The translations under genes were made by a program, and so were the position numbers. The notes beneath the pieces are model-generated. The model saw nothing but the letters and a program-made list of their open reading frames with translations. It had not been told where the DNA came from and searched no databases. A stretch of DNA of 64,000 nt from Chroococcidiopsis thermalis PCC 7203 (GTDB taxonomy: Bacteria > Cyanobacteriota > Cyanobacteriia > Cyanobacteriales > Chroococcidiopsidaceae), in NCBI RefSeq assembly GCF_000317125.1, contig NC_019695.1, positions 1,538,336-1,602,335 on the forward strand, in the 5' to 3' direction. Below are positions 49,237 to 58,269 of this stretch, one piece after another. The first letter of the stretch is position 1; each line of letters starts with the position of its first letter.

Positions 49237-50532
49237 TTAAAAAGGACTGTAATTTACCGAGAAATACCAACCATTGTCTTGCCAAGTGCGATTTCGCGAA
49301 TCAACATCCGTCAGCGGAATACCATAATCCAAACGAGCATTCAAGCGATCGCCCATTTGCCATTGCAATCCCAAACCAACACCCACCAAACTATTAGGAT
49401 CGGGATCGGGATTGTCAGAACCAGTCCAACCCAAACCAAAATCAACAAAAGGAACAACCTGCAAAACTCCTTCAATATCTTTTGCTCGTAGCACTGGCAA
49501 TCTCACTTCTGCCGAAGTAAACAAGCCATTATCAGTCAACAACTGGTCTTGTCGATAGCCTCGAACGCTCTGAAAACCACCAATGCCAATTTGTTCTAAC
49601 GGTACGAGGGTTTCAGAAGCAAATTGCAGGTCGGAACGCAAGACAAACAACATATCTGGTGCTAACTGTCGCACGTACTGCCCTTGTCCTCGCCAAGCGA
49701 AAAATCGACTGTCGGGCGGATCGCTGTTAATCGTTGCGTCAAACAACCCCACCCCTAAACTGAACTGAGAACGTAGGGCAAAAACTTGTTGGGGGCTGCG
49801 TTGGGTATATTCCTGAAAAAACCGAATTGCAGATACCTTGGTTTCCCCATCCTCATCGGCTCCAGGTGAAATCGGAATCTCTTCCCCACCAATTTTGGTC
49901 TGACTCTGCTGGCGAGATAAAGTTAAACCTAATGCTAGCTCTCGCGTTGGCGTTTGAATAATCGGTTGGCGAGAACTCAATTCCAAGTAAAACGAGTCTC
50001 CCGTAATATCAATCCGGTCGAAAGGCGGCTCGACAACATTGGTATCGATAAACCCACTCGCTAGGGTAAACGTCCCATTTCGAGGATTAAAGGGTACTGT
50101 ATAACTCAGGTCGAAAGCATTACTACCCTCAGTGTTGGTGTATTTCAAATTCAAGCCATCTCCAATCCCAAATAAGTTAGCTTGCCTGAAATCGATTCCC
50201 CGCCGAAAACTACCCACACTGGGAACGCGACCGTTATCGGCAAATAATTCCGTCCGCAAAGAATCTGCTTCTGTCACCCTAACTTCCAACAAGCTTGTTT
50301 CTGGACGCGAACCAGCCGACAATTCCGCTGACAGATTTTGAATCAGGGGGTTGAGCTGCAATAGTTGCAGTGCTTCCAACAGTTTGAATCGGTTCAAAGG
50401 TTTAGTAGTTGCGATCGCTAATCGACTGCGAACATACTTGGGATTCAGTCGCCGCGTCCCCGTGACGCGAATGTCTTCCAGTCCACCTTCAACAATCTGC
50501 ACTTTGACCGTTGCTGCTTTCGAACGACCCAA
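49237..50532 (-). pseudogene. TpsB (ShlB/FhaC/HecB family) outer membrane transporter, N-terminus deleted
   Basis: About 420 residues remain of a family that usually has 550-600. The visible part starts inside the POTRA region (VKVQIVEGGLEDIRVTGTRR, LNPKYVRSRLAIA), continues through the second POTRA (LLEVRVTEADSLRTELF) and the 16-strand barrel with the conserved SVRGYRQDQLLTDNGLFTSA (L6 loop) and the final WYFSVNYSPF, ending in Phe as outer membrane proteins do. Signal peptide, proline-rich region and most of POTRA1 are missing. Sequence upstream of about 50515 belongs to another gene on the other strand. The gene would secrete the adjacent TpsA. Confidence 0.85.
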
Positions 50533-51431
50533 AAATCCTAGTTAATAAAGGCAAAGTTTTATATAAGCTAGGCGGAGATGCATATAAACGAGCATTAGAC
50601 ATTTATAAAAAAGTCTTAAAAATTAATCCAAATAATGTGGAAGCTTGGAGCGGAAAAGGTTTAGTTCATCTAGGCTTAAATCAATCTCAGCAAGCTTCAG
50701 AATCTTTTGAAAAAGTTAAACAACTCAGACCTAACGATCCGAGTATTTGGCAGCAAATAGGTTTGACAGTCGAACAGATGAAAGGAGGGCAATCTGCCAG
50801 ACTGTATTTTGAAGAAGCGTTGTCATCCTATGACGATCTTCTGGCGAGAAAACCGAGAGATATAATTAGTTGGACTGACAGAGGAACTGTTTTACTAAAA
50901 TTAAATCGTCCTCAAGAAGCGCTTGATTCTTATCAAAAAGCAATAGATATCGATGTCAATTTCTATGAAGCCTTAATGGGCAAAGGTAATACGCTAGTTT
51001 TATTAGGAGAAAACAATTATTTAGATGCGCTAATAGCATACAATCAAGCAAGTAAAATTCGTCCTAAAGATTATCAGGTTTGGTACAATCGTGGGATGCT
51101 GCTATCGCAACATTTAAAGCGCCAAGGAGAAGCGATCGAATCTTTTGACCAAGCCATACAACTCAGAGATAACTTTCATCCCGCTTGGCTAGGAAAAGGT
51201 ATCGCGTTAACAGAAATAGCACGCCATCAGCCAGCCCTCGAAGCCTTTGACCAAGCAATTAAACGGCAACCACAAGATCCTTTTATTTGGGCGAATCGAG
51301 GAGATACTTTAACAGAACTAAAAAGATATCGGGAAGCACGGGATTCCTATCAACAAGCGATCGATTTAGGATTTCCCCGTGCAGAATTAGAAACTCAGTT
51401 AGCAAATGCTCAAAAACTAGCAGCAGACTGA
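50511..51431 (+). pseudogene. TPR protein, 5' end missing
   Basis: The visible frame encodes about 300 residues of tetratricopeptide repeats, eight or so units of 34 residues (for example ALDIYKKVLKINPNNVEAWS, ALDSYQKAIDIDVNFYEALM, AIESFDQAIQLRDNFHPAWL, ALEAFDQAIKRQPQDPFIWA). It opens in the middle of a repeat (VNKGKVLYKLGG) with no ATG nearby; the only start is TTG 50511, which lies in TpsB-derived sequence. Related cyanobacterial proteins often carry an N-terminal Ser/Thr kinase or other domain, which would have been lost. It may be expressed as a short form or be a remnant. Confidence 0.7.
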
Positions 51432-51525
51432 TGAGAATTCGGAATTCGGAATAAATGCTGACGCTACACTACATGAATGGAATTCGGAATTGAAGACACA
51501 CTAACAACCAACTACCAATTACCGC

Positions 51526-52791
51526 TCACTTACTAAACTCCTGGTAAGCAGCACGCGAGACCTGCCGGATCAATTCTTTTGCTTGCACGTTATTGTGGGG
51601 GCGCTTGACCATAGCAACGGCAACATAGCGTTTACCGCTGAGCAGATCGACTAAACCGACATCCCCTACCATTGAACCAATATCTCCAGTTTTGTGAGCA
51701 ATTGTCGCCCCTGGTCCCAATCCTTTTGGTAATAGCGTAGCTGTCTGCGTGCGGCGCATAATATTGAGTAGGCGATCGCGCGATTTGACGGAAATTAGAT
51801 CTCCTTTTTGCACTGCTACCATCAATTGAGCTAAATCTTTAGGACTGGTCGTGTTTGTCCCTTCCAGGTCTGGTAACAAGTTCCGCAATTCTGTTACGGT
51901 TAAACCCCAGTTTTTGAACCGCTGATTCAAAGCTGCAATGCCACCCAAACGCTCTATGAGTAAATTAGTTGCCGTGTTATCGCTGACAATAATCATTTGA
52001 GTTGCCGTCTCTAAGGCAGTAAACTGACTACCCAACGGCTTGTATTGAAAGCCTCCCGCACCACCACCAACTAATTCTTTTTTTAAAGTTAACTTTTCGT
52101 CTAATCGAATCTTGCCCGCGTCTACATCTTGAAAAAAAGCAACCAAGATGGGAAATTTGATCGTACTTGCAGCCGCAAAAGTTGTATCTCCATTCCAATT
52201 TAGATAAGTGCCTGTCTCGGTATCGATAAAAAACATGCCAGGAAACAACTGAGTGTTGTTCGCTGCCAATTGTTGCATCAGCGTTTTTAGTGCTGTAATT
52301 TCTTGGGTTGGCTGAAGTGGTGCAGCATGGGCAATAGTTTCTCTAGCTTGTAGCTGCGGCATAACTTCCATCGCCGTAATTGGTATTTCTTCAGAGGTGA
52401 TGCGTGTGGTAGGGTCTAAAGCCGATAGCACCGTACCCGCGATCGCGCTGATGCCAATTCCCAGAATTAACAACCGCAAGGCGTATACAATCAATTTATT
52501 TTGACGCTGCGGGTGTTGTCTTTGCTTACTCTGTTTTCTAGTTGGTGTTGGCAGTGTCTCGCCAGTAACTCTTCTGCTACCATTATCTCCAGAAGAAGTC
52601 ACTGTTTGGCTACGGTTTTTCCTATCGCTGTTTCTAGATTCCCCAGAGACTATACGAGCGTCTTGTGGTGAGAAACGCCCACGTGGATTGCGCATCTTAG
52701 CCTGTTCGCGCTGCTGCGAACTACTTAGACCTTTTTTATGCCCAGCGTTTGACCGCTTACCTGAATTTGACGACCCGCTTTCTAATACCAT
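51526..52791 (-). CDS. Class A beta-lactamase-like serine hydrolase
   Basis: The protein has 421 residues. A basic, Ser/Arg-rich cytoplasmic stretch (1-100) leads to one membrane helix (about 104-125, LIVYALRLLILGIGISAIAG). The periplasmic domain has the penicillin-binding motifs SxxK at S209-K212 (AASTIKFPI), SDN at 270-272 (IIVSDNTATNLL) and KTG at 367-369 (IAHKTGDIG). The Glu of the omega loop (class A E166) lies probably in LRNLLPDLEGTNTTSPKDLA. It may be a beta-lactamase or a cell-wall amide hydrolase; cyanobacteria carry several such proteins. Confidence 0.85.
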   Translation of the reverse strand: MVLESGSSNSGKRSNAGHKKGLSSSQQREQAKMRNPRGRFSPQDARIVSGESRNSDRKNRSQTVTSSGDNGSRRVTGETLPTPTRKQSKQRQHPQRQNKLIVYALRLLILGIGISAIAGTVLSALDPTTRITSEEIPITAMEVMPQLQARETIAHAAPLQPTQEITALKTLMQQLAANNTQLFPGMFFIDTETGTYLNWNGDTTFAAASTIKFPILVAFFQDVDAGKIRLDEKLTLKKELVGGGAGGFQYKPLGSQFTALETATQMIIVSDNTATNLLIERLGGIAALNQRFKNWGLTVTELRNLLPDLEGTNTTSPKDLAQLMVAVQKGDLISVKSRDRLLNIMRRTQTATLLPKGLGPGATIAHKTGDIGSMVGDVGLVDLLSGKRYVAVAMVKRPHNNVQAKELIRQVSRAAYQEFSK

Positions 52792-52963
52792 TGACTTACA
52801 GAAGACAACAAGGGCGAACTGGACTTGAACAATAACCTAACACTGCTTGCATGAGTTGTAAAAGCAAGTAGTATTGGGTCAAAGTTTATCTCAACCAATT
52901 TGTAATGGCGATAAATCTTCAGATGAAATATAGCCTAGAAAAGCACTAATAAGCGATCGCTAA

Positions 52964-53779
52964 TCACCGATCGCTTCCGAATTCCGACTTCCACGCTTCC
53001 GAATTCTTCATAGCCCACTCCATCTGAGTTAATATCCCCCGCAACATTGATACTTCAGTATTTTCTAACTGAGTGCGGTTAAATAGTTGACGAAATTTTT
53101 CCATGCGGCTAGTAGCAGTATGAGGATAAAGATAGCCAATTTTGAGTAGTAGTGCTTCAAGTTGTTGGTAAAACCCTTCTAAAGCTTCTACAGAGGCGTA
53201 GTCAACCGCGATCGCACTCTTGTCATCGTTAACTCCCAATTGGCTGTATTTCGCCAGTTCGTAACAGCAGATCGCCACTGCCTGAGCTAGATTCAATGAA
53301 GGATAGGCAGGGTTGGAGGGAATGCGGATAAAGCGCTGAGCGTAGTACATTTCCTCATTACTCAATCCTCGCGACTCGGGACCAAAGATCAAGGCTGTTG
53401 CTTGTTCTGAGGTTGAAATTAACCAAGGTAAAGCATCTTGAGGCTGCTCTAATTGGATGTCTAAGGTGCGAGGACGAGCAGTCGTAGCGATCGCCCTCGT
53501 ACACCCCTGCAAGGCTGCTGGTAGCGTTTCGACAACTTGGGCGGCTTGCAAGAGATCGAATGCATGGACTGCCATTTGTTGTGCTTCCAGCGACAGCGGA
53601 TCGCACTGGGGATTGACTAACACCAATTGCTGCAAACCCATATTTTTCATCACGCGGGCGATCGCTCCCACATTCAGCGAACCTGCTGGTTCCACCAGCA
53701 CGATTCTTACCGCTGCCAAGGGGTAGCCGGGGGCTGCAAGCCCATTTTTACTGTAAGAGGGGGAAGTAGACTCATTCAC
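52964..53779 (-). CDS. TrmJ/SpoU-family RNA methyltransferase
   Basis: This SPOUT methyltransferase with trefoil knot has about 271 residues from GTG 53779. Motif 1 is VRIVLVEPAGSLNVGAIARV, motif 2 ALIFGPESRGLSNEEMYYAQ, motif 3 FIRIPSNPAYPSLNLAQAVA. A helical C-terminal region follows, typical of TrmJ (tRNA Cm32/Um32 methylation). GTG 53824 is also in frame but would overlap the divergent DUF2256 gene. The segment before VRIVLVEP looks like repeat sequence, so the true start is uncertain. Confidence 0.85.
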   Translation of the reverse strand: MNESTSPSYSKNGLAAPGYPLAAVRIVLVEPAGSLNVGAIARVMKNMGLQQLVLVNPQCDPLSLEAQQMAVHAFDLLQAAQVVETLPAALQGCTRAIATTARPRTLDIQLEQPQDALPWLISTSEQATALIFGPESRGLSNEEMYYAQRFIRIPSNPAYPSLNLAQAVAICCYELAKYSQLGVNDDKSAIAVDYASVEALEGFYQQLEALLLKIGYLYPHTATSRMEKFRQLFNRTQLENTEVSMLRGILTQMEWAMKNSEAWKSEFGSDR

Positions 53780-53817
53780 AATTCCGTAAAATTTAGTTAC
53801 TCTCTCAACAACTGTAT

Positions 53818-53967
53818 ATGGCACGCACTCGATCTAAATCTGACCTACCAACAAAAATTTGTCCAGTGTGTCAACGCCCCTTCACCTGGCGCAAAAAATG
53901 GGCAGACTGTTGGGATGAGGTGAAATACTGTTCCGAACGCTGTCGCCGTCGCCGTTCTTCAGTGTAG
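53818..53967 (+). CDS. DUF2256 small zinc-binding protein
   Basis: The 49-residue basic protein starts [20 protein letters not shown] and continues [20 protein letters not shown], ending in RCRRRRSSV. The CPVC and YCSERC pairs would bind one zinc. I recognise DUF2256, a short family often seen beside photolyase or RNA-modifying genes; its function is unknown. It is divergent from the TrmJ gene with 38 bases between chosen starts. Its stop codon lies inside a dispersed palindrome. Confidence 0.85.
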   Translation: MARTRSKSDLPTKICPVCQRPFTWRKKWADCWDEVKYCSERCRRRRSSV

Positions 53968-53992
53968 GGATGTTACATGTAACGTCTCTACA
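53963..53992. repeat. Dispersed palindrome, copy 3
   Basis: Two 15-base arms with two mismatches (TGTAGGGATGTTACA against TGTAACGTCTCTACA). It overlaps the DUF2256 stop codon and is the same family as 6522 and 39217. Confidence 0.85.
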
Positions 53993-54012
53993 AGGCGATC
54001 GCGCGATCGAAA

Positions 54013-54039
54013 ATAAAAAACCGCCAGGAGATGGCGGTT
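54013..54039 (-). terminator. Rho-independent terminator, minus strand
   Basis: An 8-base stem AACCGCCA / TGGCGGTT with loop GGAGA; on the minus strand a T-rich tract (TTTTTTATTTT) follows. It would end transcription coming from the minus-strand genes to the right. Confidence 0.85.
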
Positions 54040-54144
54040 GTTGAGCAATCGGAGGGTTTTCAACAGCTTACCGATTCAGATTGTAGAGATTTGTAATGTT
54101 GTTTACACCAAATATGATTTCTGCCCTCGATTCACCATCGAGTG

Positions 54145-54261
54145 TCAATATTTAATAGTTTTTTCATCAACTGGCATGAGACAGTCTGCTATTTTTCCAG
54201 AACCAGTAATCTCACCAGTCAAATTCCTTGTAAAGAAAGGATCGAATCCAAAAGCAGCAAG
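54145..54261 (-). other. Short protein-like open segment downstream of a hypothetical gene
   Basis: Just after the end of the 133-residue gene, in another frame, 38 codons stay open and read in a protein-like way: GFDPFFTRNLTGEITGSGK, then IADCLMPVDEKTIKY and a TGA. It has no ATG before the first possible TTG. It could be the original C-terminus of the upstream gene after a frameshift, a short gene, or chance. The terminator at 54013 follows. Confidence 0.3.
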
Positions 54262-54266
54262 TCAAA

Positions 54267-54668
54267 TTATTCTGTTTGCTTTTCTTTTGGAAACAATTTT
54301 CCTGACTGCTCTCCTAGCCAAGGATAACGCCGATGACTATTAATTCGATTTTTTTGTTTGGCGATCGCGATCTGTGCTGTTGCCTGTCGTGCCAACATGT
54401 CATACAAGTTCTTCCCATGATGCTTGTTGACTGACTGCGTGGACAGTCGGTGTTCCGGCGTATGGGAGTCAATCCAGTTGCGTTGCGCTTTCGCCTCCTG
54501 CTCGACTCTTGCAAGATACTGTTCGTCGCCTAGATCGCTCACATAGTGCATGGCGGCTGTTAGCATATGGTAAGCAGCTTCATAATGATTGCTCGTTAAA
54601 GCTTGGTTGCTGAGCGCCATTAAGCTTTCGTAGATCTCGTCAGTTTCTCTAAATTGTCGATCTTGCAT
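54267..54668 (-). CDS. Hypothetical helical protein
   Basis: The 133-residue soluble, Gln/Ala-rich product has helices such as IYESLMALSNQALTSNHYEA, AAYHMLTAAMHYVSDLGDEQ and ARVEQEAKAQRNWIDSHTPE. A TPR-like single repeat is possible in the first half. No motif is recognised. It is on the same strand as the coiled-coil pair to its right, 143 bases after the nearer one, and is followed by a possible frame-shifted tail and a terminator. Confidence 0.55.
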   Translation of the reverse strand: MQDRQFRETDEIYESLMALSNQALTSNHYEAAYHMLTAAMHYVSDLGDEQYLARVEQEAKAQRNWIDSHTPEHRLSTQSVNKHHGKNLYDMLARQATAQIAIAKQKNRINSHRRYPWLGEQSGKLFPKEKQTE

Positions 54669-54811
54669 TTGTCGTTTCCACTTCCATGCAGGCTAGGCTG
54701 GTATGTCCGACTACCTGTAGCCGATCGCGCCGATCTTACTAAAATAATAGCTTGTTGCTTACACTTGTTGCTTACACTTGAGCAATCATCTTGAGCTGTA
54801 GAAGAATGCAC

Positions 54812-55891
54812 TTACTTGTTTTTCTGGGCGTTCTTAGCTTGCTCCAAAGCAATTTCTTTAACCGTTTGATAAGAATTTACATTCGCTGCCCCTTCAATAG
54901 CTTTCACAGCTAAGTCTTGTACTTGTTTGGAAGTTGCCTCTAATTGTTTAGCAAGGCTTTGAATCCGCGCTTCTTGATTTTGAATAGTTTGTTCTAAAGA
55001 GTGGACGCGCTGTTCGTAAAATCGCTTTTGTCCTTCGACTTCTTTAGCATATAAATCCGATTTAATCTTTGCCTGATAGTGAGCGATGCCTTTTCCTTCT
55101 TCTGTTGCCTTTTTCAGTGCCGCTTCTTTTTCTTTAGGAAAGACTTCCACTTTAGCTTTTGCTTCTGCAAACTGCTTTTCGCGTTCCGCGATCGCTTTTT
55201 CTCTTTCCGTCCATTGTTTCTCTTGGGTTTGCTGAAACTCCTCTAATTCTCGATAAATATTTTTTTGAGTTTGTTCGTATTCTTCTACCGCTAATTTACG
55301 CTGCAATTCTAAATTATATTTATACTCCGCAGTCTCTCTTTGACGAGTTTTTGCTTGAGTTTCATTTCGTTCTTTAATCTTGACTTTATATTCTTCTTGC
55401 TCTTTATTCCATGCCTTAACTTTTGTTTCTACTTCCTGCTCTAAAGTTTCTCGTCTCTGACTAAACTCCTCGCTAAAAGTTTTTGAATTGTCTTCATAGC
55501 TCTTAATCAAGCTATCTAAAGTTGTGTCATCGATCTTTTTTAGACTATGTAGAATTTGTAATTGTTCTGTCTCAGTTGCCACATTACGACGAATCTCTTG
55601 TAATTTGGAAGCTTCTGTAGTAAGCTGCTCTGATAATTCGCTGACAGCACTACCAACTCCTAGCTGAATTTTGCCTAAGTTATCAATAATAGAATTCATT
55701 CTTTGTTGCACGGTTGCAGATTGATTCATAGCTAGTTTTGGCTCGGATATTGGTTTTGCTTGAACTACGAGAGTTTCCTTAGCTAATTTATCGAGTTGAG
55801 ATTTCAGAATGGTTTTTTCTTTCGACATTTCCTCATAAGCCGCTAGGATCTCAGCTTTCGTACTCTTTTCACTTAGTTTTCTTACTACCAT
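54812..55891 (-). CDS. Long coiled-coil protein, paralog 1
   Basis: The protein has 359 residues, almost wholly heptad coiled coil from about 10 to 340, very rich in Glu, Lys and Gln, with no Cys, membrane segment or signal. Landmarks shared with the next gene: LGKIQLGVGSAVSELSEQLT near residue 72, a central ETAEYKYNLELQRKLAVEEY, a KQWTEREKAIAEREKQFAEA stretch and a C-terminal SDLYAKEVEGQKRF with VHSLEQTIQNQEARIQSLAK. The N-terminal KSTKAEILAAYEEM is not in the partner. Such proteins can form filaments or scaffolds; no function is known here. Confidence 0.7.
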   Translation of the reverse strand: MVVRKLSEKSTKAEILAAYEEMSKEKTILKSQLDKLAKETLVVQAKPISEPKLAMNQSATVQQRMNSIIDNLGKIQLGVGSAVSELSEQLTTEASKLQEIRRNVATETEQLQILHSLKKIDDTTLDSLIKSYEDNSKTFSEEFSQRRETLEQEVETKVKAWNKEQEEYKVKIKERNETQAKTRQRETAEYKYNLELQRKLAVEEYEQTQKNIYRELEEFQQTQEKQWTEREKAIAEREKQFAEAKAKVEVFPKEKEAALKKATEEGKGIAHYQAKIKSDLYAKEVEGQKRFYEQRVHSLEQTIQNQEARIQSLAKQLEATSKQVQDLAVKAIEGAANVNSYQTVKEIALEQAKNAQKNK

Positions 55892-55987
55892 AAATAATCT
55901 CCTTTTCAGTTTTTAGTTATTAGCGAACAGGGAGCAGGGGAAGAAAGAGGGTTCCTGACTTGTCTCCCTTATATTTTCATTCTTCCC

Positions 55988-56968
55988 CTAACCTCTAGTT
56001 CCATTTTGAAAGGCTCTCAATGCTAATTCTTGAGCTTGTTGCTGTGCGGCTTGCATTTGCGCTGTTAAGTTTTCAATTTGCTCTATTTGTCTAGTAATAA
56101 CTTGCTCTAAAGACTGCACTTGTAATTCGTAACTCTGTTTTGCTGCTTGCCATTCTTTCTCAAATAGATCGGCTTTAACTTTTGCATCCTGGTTGACATC
56201 TTTAATCGCTTCTTCTCTAGCTTTTTTAATTGCTTCTTCTAATTCTGTAGGGAAAGCAGCAATTTGTTTTGTATATTCTCCCAGCAATGACTGTTGTTCG
56301 GTCAAAACTTTTTCCCGTTCTGCCCAATCTTTTTCTTTAGCTTGCGTTGCTTCTTCTATTTCTCTTTCAAGTGTACGCTTTTTCAGTTGGTAAGTATCAG
56401 CGTTAATTTTTTGTGTCTGTGCGAGTCGATATTGATACTCTTCCACTTCTCGCTGTCGTTCTTTAACTAACAATTCATTTTGATATTGTAGGTTTGTTTC
56501 AAACTCTACTTGCTCTTGCTGCCCAGTTTTTCGTGTTTGCGTTATTTCTTTTTCTAAGTTTTCCTGCTGAGTTGTTGCGCCTTGCTCAATTAATTTTAAT
56601 TTTTCTTGATGCTCTTGATTTAAAATGTACAGAATATCAGCAACAATTCTAATTTGTTGTAATTCTTGTAAATTTTGAGTCTCTACTTCGATAGCACGCT
56701 TGAGTTCGTCTAACTTAGAAGTTTCTTTAGATAATTTCTCTGATAGTCCGTTAACAATTCCGCCAAACTCTAGTTGCAGTTCGGCTAAGCCTTTCACGAT
56801 GTTATCTACTGTATAGCTAGCAGCAGTTTGTAGAATTTGTTTATTCTTTTCCTTGTCCGCCTCCTCTTGTTTAGTAGCAATTTTTAATGACATATCCTTT
56901 CTATCAGCCAGAATGCGTTGAAATGTTAACAAACGATCTGTACTGTCTTTAGCTACGAATCGATTCAT
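55988..56968 (-). CDS. Long coiled-coil protein, paralog 2
   Basis: The protein has 326 residues, again nearly all coiled coil. It matches paralog 1 in order: VKGLAELQLEFGGIVNGLSE, EVEEYQYRLAQTQKINADTY, AKEKDWAEREKVLTEQQSLL and ADLFEKEWQAAKQSYELQVQ with SLEQVITRQIEQIENLTAQM. It lies 96 bases upstream of paralog 1 on the same strand, with a repeat tract (GGGAGCAGGGG) between, so an operon is likely. A heteropolymer or cytoskeleton-like assembly is an inference from pairing and structure only. Confidence 0.7.
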   Translation of the reverse strand: MNRFVAKDSTDRLLTFQRILADRKDMSLKIATKQEEADKEKNKQILQTAASYTVDNIVKGLAELQLEFGGIVNGLSEKLSKETSKLDELKRAIEVETQNLQELQQIRIVADILYILNQEHQEKLKLIEQGATTQQENLEKEITQTRKTGQQEQVEFETNLQYQNELLVKERQREVEEYQYRLAQTQKINADTYQLKKRTLEREIEEATQAKEKDWAEREKVLTEQQSLLGEYTKQIAAFPTELEEAIKKAREEAIKDVNQDAKVKADLFEKEWQAAKQSYELQVQSLEQVITRQIEQIENLTAQMQAAQQQAQELALRAFQNGTRG

Positions 56969-57317
56969 ATTGCAACTCCTGCAACTAAATTTAAGAGAGA
57001 TTTAAGTTAAAACGAATACTCGTGGCTATACCCTAAGATATAGATCCTAAGCTAGCCTTCCTTGAGGCGATCGCAAAGCAGTAAAATTGCTGAAATGACC
57101 GTAAAAACTGGCAGATAGCGCTTAGCAATTAGCCCAAAGCTACACACTAACCGCAATCCATCTGTTTATAGTACAAGTGTACTGTAAAAAATATATCTGG
57201 GTGAATGCAGACTGTCAAGATCTGGATTTCTCTAAATTTCCAGAAATTTGCAGTTGAAAGGATTTCGGATGTCTTCCGATTAGATAATAATGGTGCAAGA
57301 ACAGATCGATAAAAACG
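56969..57317. other. Divergent regulatory region between coiled-coil pair and response regulator
   Basis: Near the minus-strand gene start, ATTTAAGA (56988-56995) and ATTTAAGT (56999-57006) are spaced 11 bases apart, a weak Pho-box-like pattern. AGTAC-AAGT-GTACT (57170-57183) is a short palindrome. No gene is seen. Confidence 0.4.
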
Positions 57318-58070
57318 ATGTTTACTCGCGAATTGACCAACAGTTCCCCCAAGGTGGAAATCGGGCACATGAGCCGCATTCTGGTGGTAGAAGACGAAAA
57401 CCTGATTCGGGAAATGCTCGTAATGGCTTTGGAGGCGGAAGGTTTTGCGATCGCTACTGCTGCTGACGGACGTACAGCTTTGACCTTACTTCAGAGTAGC
57501 GAACCTACCTTCGGAGATTTTCCCTTCGATCTGGTGATTTTAGATCTAATGCTGCCTCAGATCAATGGTTTAGATATCTGTCGCTTGCTCCGCCACCAAG
57601 GAAATCAAGTACCAATCTTGATTTTGAGCGCCAAAGGCAGCGAAACCGATCGCGTCTTGGGTTTGGAAGTTGGCGCAGACGACTATCTGACAAAGCCTTT
57701 TAGTATGCGGGAGTTAGTCGCGCGGTGTCGTGCTTTGTTACGCCGCCAGCGCATAGGCGTATTACCACAAGTCCCGATTCTACAATTTAAAGATGTCACC
57801 CTTTATCCGCAAGAGTGCCGCGTAACCGTCAGAGCGCAAGAAGTCAACCTTTCCCCTAAAGAATTCCGCTTGCTAGAACTCTTCATGACTTATCCGCGCC
57901 GCGTCTGGTCGCGAGAGCAATTGCTCGACCAAGTCTGGGGAGCAGATTTTGTTGGAGACAGCAAAACTGTAGACGTTCACATTCGTTGGTTGCGGGAAAA
58001 ACTCGAAAAAGACCCCAGCCACCCAGAATATTTGGTAACGGTGCGCGGGTTTGGCTATCGATTTGGATAG
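57318..58070 (+). CDS. sphR: OmpR-family response regulator, SphR/PhoB type
   Basis: The 250-residue product has a receiver domain (about 18-135) with the acidic pair in VVEDENL, the phospho-acceptor Asp in DLVILDLMLPQINGL and the conserved Lys in DDYLTKPFSMREL. The winged helix DNA-binding domain (about 150-250) ends at YLVTVRGFGYRFG. An internal ATG at 57369 (MSRILVVEDE) is an alternative start. It is followed by a histidine kinase and phoU, which points to the phosphate-sensing system that controls Pho genes. The symbol is inferred from this order. Confidence 0.85.
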   Translation: MFTRELTNSSPKVEIGHMSRILVVEDENLIREMLVMALEAEGFAIATAADGRTALTLLQSSEPTFGDFPFDLVILDLMLPQINGLDICRLLRHQGNQVPILILSAKGSETDRVLGLEVGADDYLTKPFSMRELVARCRALLRRQRIGVLPQVPILQFKDVTLYPQECRVTVRAQEVNLSPKEFRLLELFMTYPRRVWSREQLLDQVWGADFVGDSKTVDVHIRWLREKLEKDPSHPEYLVTVRGFGYRFG

Positions 58071-58075
58071 GTTGA

Positions 58076-58215
58076 TGGTTGTTGGTTAACAGTTGACAGT
58101 AGGCGCTGACGCTACACTGCGTGAAGACAGTTGACCGCTCTTGCTCCCTCAGCTCCCTCAGCAACCTTGCGCTCCCTCAGCTCCCTCAGCTCTCTTTTCC
58201 CTGCTCCCTGCTCCC
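58076..58215. repeat. Repeat tract between sphR and sphS
   Basis: GTTGATGGTTGTTGGTTAAC units, a GGCGCTGACGCTACACTGCG element also seen near 10977 and 51457, then CAGCTCCCT and TGCTCCC tandem units. Confidence 0.75.
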
Positions 58216-58269
58216 TAGTAAGAAGGGTTAAAGTGATAGTTAACCCACTTTTGATCCTGAACCTTTCTG

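Noticed and set aside
54038-54343. 101-codon plus-strand frame next to the minus-strand terminator
   Set aside because: It has no ribosome site or motif, lies opposite the hypothetical gene end, and reads less like protein than the minus strand.
57170-57183. NtcA binding site (GTA-N8-TAC) upstream of sphR
   Set aside because: The palindrome has six, not eight, bases between GTA and TAC, and the context does not match.
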